Assembly (NCBI GenBank): GCA_947044365.1
Contig: OX345647.1
Span: forward strand, 4,840,001 to 4,904,000
Origin: Petrosia ficiformis
Lineage: Eukaryota; Porifera; Demospongiae; Haplosclerida; Petrosiidae
Direction: 5' to 3'
DNA length: 64,000 nucleotides
Shown here: positions 57,911 to 64,000 of the stretch, in pieces
Numbering within the stretch: position 1 is the stretch's first letter
Layout of the letters: each line of letters begins with the position of its first letter
Translations under genes and position numbers: made by a program
Notes under the pieces: generated by a model
Told to the model about the DNA's origin: nothing
Databases searched by the model: none
The model's input: the letters and a program-made list of their open reading frames with translations, nothing else

Positions 57911-59905
57911 TCTATTTCTTGTTTATCATAAATGTCTTTAGTAAATATTTCTTGGCATAGCTCTTTTCCTTTACCAATCAGTTTGATTATTTGTATCATA
58001 ATAGTTAGAAACTATAGTATTTTATGTTGGATATAATCGCAATGTCACTTTTGGGATAAACATTAACAATGGGATGTACTATGCTTTGCGATGGCATCAA
58101 GAAAATATCACATTTTGAAATACACAAACGTTATTAAACAATGGCATTAATTGACAATGGTATCAAGACTCTTCACAAAAACAATTAATAATTATTAATT
58201 TACATGCATGTGTATTATGCAACGCGTTTTTATCGTTAATGTCTTTAGTAAATATTTCTTCTCTTTTACTAATCAGTTTAGCTATTTTTATTGTAATAGT
58301 TAGAAACTTTAATACTTTCACATAATAATGTCAGAAACGCATCAACCTAAAAACGACATATAGCACAAACATTAACAATGGCACCAATACACTTCATAAG
58401 GCCAGCAAGAAAACACAAAGACACAAACATATCAAATAATGGTAACATACTTCACAAAGTCATCAAGAATTTACTGATGATCTTATCAGTATAGAGTGGA
58501 GACAGAATGACCATGTAGAAAATGACAATAGTAATATTTGAACAGACTGGTGATATATACCTCTTCTCTTTGATTGGATACAACTTACTATCAAACTACA
58601 ACAGATCAGTCTGAGAAGTGAGTGATTATCACAAGTAATATGTTATCATTTACTCATTAGTATATTACTCATCAGTATATTCATTATCTTTACAAGTATA
58701 TTAATAATTTACATGTGTATTCATCTATCCATCCATACATTTATATTCATTTACCTATCCTAGTATCATTCATATATTGCTCACTTCAGACTAAAAGATG
58801 ATGGCAAAGTTGATATTCACAATGAAGTACTAGCTAGTGAGGCTAATCCAGTAATATCTGACTAATATTGGCAATTTAATATGAATCAGATGTGGTTTCT
58901 GAATCTCTGATGGCAGATCATGGACATGTGTCTCTACGATACCAAACATTGAAATTTGTAATGTAGGTATGTGTGTATGTATTTATTATATGTATTTATG
59001 GATTCATGTATGTGACATGTGTATGTATGTATGTAAGAACATGTCTGTAATTATGTTTATATTTGTATTATTATATTTGTTTATGTGGTCATCTTTCATA
59101 CATATAATATAATTATGAATAATTATGTTAGTGTGCCTGTTCATTTCTTCTGTTCTTGTATTCAGACATTTGTAGTTAACAAGTGTTTTAAAGCATGACT
59201 TCTGATGCAGTTCTGGATATCAGAGTATGGGCATGTGTCTCATTAATACTAAATAGAAATGTAAGTATAGGTGTAGTAAATATATAAATAGATGTATATT
59301 CATGTACATACATATGTATTATGTTCACATGCATGTACATGTATATGTGTAAAGTATGTACATTTGTTTGTATTTGTATATATGAGTATATAGACTAACT
59401 ACTACATGTACTTATGTCTTTACATGTCTGTACATGTCTGTTTGTTGTTTGTTTGTCCCTATCATATTCAACAATCATTCCTTTTTTTAGACATTTGTAC
59501 CACTGCAATGAGTCATGATCAGTCATATTTCTGGTACATGACAGCTGCTGCATATGTTGGATGGGTCTCCATATCTTCCTATTGCCAGCTATTGGGTCTG
59601 TGACATTCTAGAAATCTCTCCTAATATGGTTAGCTGTTGCTCTTACAATGGACTCGTGACAGAATGTTCAGAAGATGACAATATCTAATTATACATAAAC
59701 TGGTAATATATACCTCTTCTTTAACTAGTGAACTACAATAGAACAATCTGAGAAGTAAGTGATTACTATACTCAAGTAACATATGTTATCATTACTTATT
59801 AGTATAATATATTCATTTGTGTATTAATCATTTACATGTTAGTTCATGTATTCATGTGTCCATTTGTCCTTTTACATATCCATTCATCCACTAATCTGTT
59901 ACATA

Positions 59906-59948
<43 letters not shown>

Positions 59949-60491
59949 CTCACTACCCATTCATCACTTATATATTCCTCTCCTCAGACCTAAAGGAGAT
60001 ATTGAAATTGAAACATAAATAGAAACAACTTTAGCAAGTCCATTGATACTGATGAGTCTTAACTTTTGTGTTGATTAAGTGTGATGAAGTCATAAAGTGT
60101 ATATTTACTACTCAAATGGGCTACACTTCATACGTTTCCTTAAGAAACAGAACAATATAGCAAACAGTATACGACCTTTTGAAACATTACAGTTCCTTGA
60201 TCACTGATATCAGACATGGCATGTCTCTCTTTGTATTTATTAGAGACAAAACTTTAAGATTACGAATGTAAGTGGACCAATACAAGTATAATAATGTGTG
60301 TGGAATCTTTTTGATTGTGTGTATCTATGTACACTGTAAAAAGTAATAGGTTATTTTAACTGGTTACAGGAGTTTCAATACAATATAATTTTCCTCCATG
60401 CTAATTCATTTTTCCTGTTAGTTAATATTATAAGTCATGCACAGTTCATTTGATCTTGATCCATATATTGACTAATATAAAGTACATGTAC

Positions 60492-60696
60492 TAATAAGAC
60501 ATACGGTAACAAACATTTTAATACAATGTAGCTGTATACATATAATAAGGCATATGGTAACAAACATTTTAATACAATGTAGCTGTATACATATAATAAG
60601 GCATATGGTAACAAACATTTTAATACAATGTAGCTGTACACATATAATAAGGCATATGGTAACAAACATATTAATACAATGTAGCTATATATACAT
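60492..60696. repeat. 51-bp minisatellite, four units
   Basis: Units start TAATAAGGCATATGGTAACA at 60492 (variant), 60543, 60594 and 60645. The period is a multiple of three, so it gives a spurious 17-residue protein repeat on the minus strand. Confidence 0.9.
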
Positions 60697-60994
60697 AGCA
60701 TAGTATTGTAGGTACAACCTGTAGTGTATTATATATCAGTATTCCAATTTTAACATCTGTGAAAACAACAGATGTTACTAGCTCATTCCACATTCTAAAA
60801 ATTGAGTTGTTGTTTAAACAGATTTCATATGTTAAAACAGTATCATACGTAATTATTATGTCTTCCTTCTGTGTTCTATCTGTTAGTTGATGTGAGAGCA
60901 TACTCACTGTATTAGTAGTCTCGCTGGCTACGCGAGACTACTGTATTAGCTGTTCTACAAAAGCATAATTAATTATGAACATTTCACGTATAGC

Positions 60995-61095
60995 TTTCCA
61001 CACTACTAGTTAATGAGCCAAATCATTGTTCTGTGTGAATGATTTAGCTCATTTAGTAAATTATAGTTCATGGGTGATTAATTAACTAGTGGGAG
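60995..61095. repeat. Foldback sequence
   Basis: Nested inverted pairs CACTACTAGTTAAT/ATTAACTAGTGGG and AATGAGCCAAATCATT/AATGATTTAGCTCATT. A nearby hairpin is AGTAGTCTCG/CGAGACTACT at about 60915-60943. Confidence 0.75.
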
Positions 61096-61139
61096 AAAGT
61101 GTAGGACATTCCTCATAGTGAGCATAATATATACCTTAT

Positions 61140-61560
61140 TATTATTACACTTTTAGGAAATAATGCAAAAAAAATTGTTAAAATAACCTGGTTAGCATGA
61201 GTTTCAATTTAGATTGTCAATTGTCATAGAGGATGTTGTGGCTACATGCATGTATGTTACTATATATAACATAATGTGCATCAAGTATTGGAAGTAAATT
61301 ATGTGTTTGCGGGTTTACAAACCTTTTTGACGGCCATATACAATTACATGTACTTTAGTATAAATTGTACTAAATCTTTGACATGAAATATGAGTAGACA
61401 GCCCCTAAAATTATAGTGATTCAACTATAATAATTAGTATCTGTATTATAAGATGTATGTATACTGAACAACCAAGCAATTGTTGAATCCTTGCAACTGT
61501 ACTAACCACTAAATTAGTTATTTTAACTGCTTATCTACTATAAAATGAATGTCAAGACTA
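61140..61560. repeat. Dispersed repeat of about 400 bp, second copy
   Basis: Collinear with 12490-12900 in many blocks (TACATGCATG, ATTATGTGTTTGC, ACAACCAA, ACTGTACTAACCA). Confidence 0.55.
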
Positions 61561-62195
61561 CAAATACTTATAAGAATATTTACTCTAGGTAACATAATTC
61601 ACCAACAAAAATTGACTTGTATTAGTCACAACAATTTGAATGCTGAAATTGCTTATGAAATGTATACAATTAATAAAGTTGGTTGAATTAAAAAATCAAT
61701 TTTTAGATTGCAGAGTAGTAATAAATATGTACAATAAGTTGTACTTATAATAGCAAATAACATGTGATATACTCCACAGATATTTGAAAAGTCAGCACAT
61801 GTATGTAATTATTATGGGATTTACATGTTTAAAGTACATGTACATTGTATTTTTTTTTACCATTCTTTATTATGGCATGTAATTTGTATACTAGTCAATA
61901 TAGCAAAATCAAATTACTAAACATTACCTAGCTATACAAGAAAGAAGCATGATAGATTTATATAGTCTCAGGAGGAATCGAAACTCGTGTAACCAAGTGA
62001 GGATTAACATAACCCATTAATTTTTATAGTCCATATATAGCTACATTGTACTCACATGTGGTATTCAATGATGCAACTCAAGCTCTCTCTACATTGAAAA
62101 TGATTTTCCACATTACACTATCATAGTTCAACATGGACAGATGACATGTAGATACATACTGAGATACAAACAGGTTCTCTTTATTTCTCTTGTAG

Positions 62196-63016
62196 CAAAA
62201 TAATGATGTACGTAACTTGAAACATTTCCATTATACTGATTGGCCAGAAGATAAGTGCCCCGCCTCTTCTTCTGCTATTATTGATATGATAGGTCTTGTA
62301 CAAAAGGCACATCATTTGTATGGGGGAGGACCTGTAGTTGTCCATGATAGGTACATATATACACACATACACATACATACATACATACATACAACACACA
62401 CACATAAATACATACATACATGCATACATAATTACATACATACACACATACACATACATACATACATACATACACACAACACACATACATAAATACATAC
62501 ATACATGCATACATAATTACATACATACATACATACGTACATACATAGTTACAAACATACATGTACATACATACATACATATTACATACATATGTCCATC
62601 CAGCCATACAGTGTACATACATGTACATAAAATAATACATACATACATACATATACATACCTCCATTCACACATACACATCTATCCTACATACATTACAT
62701 ACATATATACATTATACATGTATATACCTTTAGCTCAAGCATTGGTCGATCCGGTACCTTCTGTATAATGAATATTGTTATGGAGAGACTTAAAGTTGAA
62801 GGAATGGTTGATGTATTCTTTAATGTTCACTCACTGAGACGCAAGCACCCTGGAATTGTAGCAACATATGTGAGTTAATGATATTCATGACATGGAAACT
62901 TGAAATGCTTACATTTGGCTCTCTCAATTCAAATACACACACAACACACACCTGCACACATACTTACACAAATATGCACACGCACACACAATTGCACAAA
63001 CACAAATACATACACA

Positions 63017-63081
<65 letters not shown>

Positions 63082-63208
63082 ACTCACACATACACTCACA
63101 CACACACACATACACACACACATCTACACACAGGAGCAGTACTTATTCTGTTTCACAACCATTCAAGAATATCTGGATTCCTTTGACAAATATTCAAATT
63201 TCGATTAA
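62196..63208 (+). pseudogene. Orphan copy of the last three receptor phosphatase exons
   Basis: 62196-62350, 62734-62869 and 63134-63208 duplicate phosphatase exons 30-32 with intact splice sites and frame to the stop. They encode only the second half of D2 (FHYTDWPEDKC, HDSSSIGRSGTF), with at least one change from exon 31 (Ile to Met in NIVMERL). No upstream exons, TM or start accompany them in the 57.9-62.2 kb interval. They are a by-product of the tandem duplication and probably not a gene, unless spliced to an unseen 5' exon. Confidence 0.85.
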
Positions 63209-63540
63209 TTATAATCATAATTAATATACCTGTATATACATGTTCAGTGTCTATTTAAAATCATAATTATAGAATTTATCAATCTTTTTAGTGTATTTAC
63301 AATCCATTGTGTGGTGTGTATGGATCATGTTGAACCTCATTGTGAAACTAATATATTTTGTGAAATGTATCGGTCTCTCAATGTGTTAATTAATTTTTTT
63401 TTTAGTATAAATTATTTTGTGGCTGGTCTACTAATTACGTATTATAATCGTACATTACAATCTGGCCATGGTTAAGGTTAACGGTTGTGTATGATTAATT
63501 TGTTGGGTGCGGCTTCGTACATATATTTCCGAGTCTCGCA
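63209..63540. other. Upstream region of Death-ankyrin copy 2
   Basis: Duplicate of 54500-54828. The proximal block GGGTGCGGCTTCGTACATA ... ATATTTCCGAGTCTCGCA ahead of ATG is kept, and is the best candidate for shared promoter/5'UTR. Confidence 0.6.
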
Positions 63541-64000
63541 ATGTCTGACCAAATTCCTCTTCCAACTGTTGATCTGTTCACATCAGAGTTAGAATCTGTT
63601 GGTCCTAAATGGTATGATCTTGGTATTTTCTTGGGTATATCTACTCATGAATTGGATGTTATTGGAAAGTATCATGGTAGTGAAGGAACTCAGAGATGTT
63701 TAATCGAACTGTTTAAATGTCTCCAGTCTCGTACTAAACCAGTTTCTTGGAATGATATTACTGATGCTCTCGCAAAAATCCATAATGACTACCTTGCTGA
63801 TCGAATACGTCGCAAGTATATTCGGACAGTCTCGTCTTCATATCTTCTAACACCATCATGTAGTGAGAAACAAGATGCAGGGAGTGACTCACAAATAATG
63901 CAGACTGCTGATGTGAGTGAAACACATGATGATAAACATATATATGTTGATACAAAAATGCACTTCATTGACCTTGATAATCATATACATCACAATGTTC
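63541..64000 (+). CDS. Death domain-ankyrin protein, copy 2 (5' part, runs off window)
   Basis: From ATG 63541 the frame is open to the window end (153 codons). The Death domain is nearly identical to copy 1 (VGPKWYDLGIFLGISTHELD, then SWNDITDAL). After it the linker continues in the same frame through GSDSQIMQTADVSE and YVDTKMHFIDLDNH, the stretch copy 1 reaches only after its frameshift. Changes between copies are mostly conservative, with more in the linker. The ankyrin part is expected beyond the window. Confidence 0.9.
   Translation, partial: MSDQIPLPTVDLFTSELESVGPKWYDLGIFLGISTHELDVIGKYHGSEGTQRCLIELFKCLQSRTKPVSWNDITDALAKIHNDYLADRIRRKYIRTVSSSYLLTPSCSEKQDAGSDSQIMQTADVSETHDDKHIYVDTKMHFIDLDNHIHHNV

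Larger units (their letters stand above)
57911..62089. other. Intergenic 4.2 kb, repeats but no supported gene
   Basis: No convincing coding exon. Two diverged copies of one segment are visible (58549-58700 and 59690-59830; shared GATATATACCTCTTCT, TCTGAGAAGT, ATATGTTATCAT), each followed by a TTCAGACTAAA or CTCAGACCTAAA stretch. A CATGTGTCTC-type motif recurs near 58925, 59230 and 60215. These could be remnants of a duplicated gene, but no frame holds. Confidence 0.5.

Noticed and set aside
59406..59603. 65-aa frame in the region after Death-ankyrin copy 1
   Set aside because: Short, no recognised motif, sits among diverged repeats.
60435..60701. Protein with 17-residue repeats on the minus strand
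   Set aside because: Direct consequence of a 51-bp minisatellite; no start context or other support.

Overview
The window looks like nuclear DNA of an early-branching animal, most likely a demosponge of the Amphimedon type. This is inference from gene content and style: very AT-rich sequence, many introns of about 45-100 nt with GT-AG ends, typical metazoan genes (receptor tyrosine phosphatase with Ig and FN3 domains, PPT1, TTLL7, IVD), Death-domain/ankyrin proteins, and abundant short foldback elements and microsatellites. No bacterial, viral or CRISPR features were seen.

Layout. 1-7.0 kb: the 3' part of a plus-strand two-transmembrane surface protein, a small minus-strand gene of unknown function, and a minus-strand gene joining a Death-like domain to a TM-ectodomain-TM module. 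7.4-18.1 kb: PPT1 (minus, 8 exons, catalytic triad visible). Its first intron holds a complete isovaleryl-CoA dehydrogenase gene on the opposite strand; that gene has one in-frame TGA and a local deletion. 19.1-27.2 kb: a TTLL7-like tubulin polyglutamylase (minus, 23 exons), with one apparent 26-nt intron. 27.6-28.5 kb: an intronless PH-domain protein, head-to-head with the next gene. 28.7-54.5 kb: a complete receptor protein tyrosine phosphatase (plus, 32 exons, about 1812 aa) with an Ig-rich ectodomain, FN3 domains, one TM, an active-looking D1 and a D2 whose catalytic Cys is Asp. Its introns hold a LINE copy with a roughly 47-bp target duplication, tRNA-derived SINEs, at least three MITE families and many microsatellites. 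54.8-57.9 kb: an intronless Death + unknown domain + ankyrin gene with one frameshift.

From about 53.43 kb a unit of about 8.7 kb is tandemly duplicated, restarting at about 62.09 kb. The second copy contains only the last three phosphatase exons (an orphan D2 fragment) and the start of a second Death-ankyrin gene. In that copy the frame is open where the first is shifted.

How the genes relate: most are unrelated housekeeping genes (lysosomal depalmitoylation, leucine catabolism, tubulin glutamylation). The possible system is the set of Death-domain proteins: a Death/two-TM receptor-like gene at one end and a duplicating Death-ankyrin family at the other. That they act together is not shown by the sequence. 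Exon coordinates were read by eye from splice sites and codon phase; phases and total lengths close for the genes where every exon is listed.
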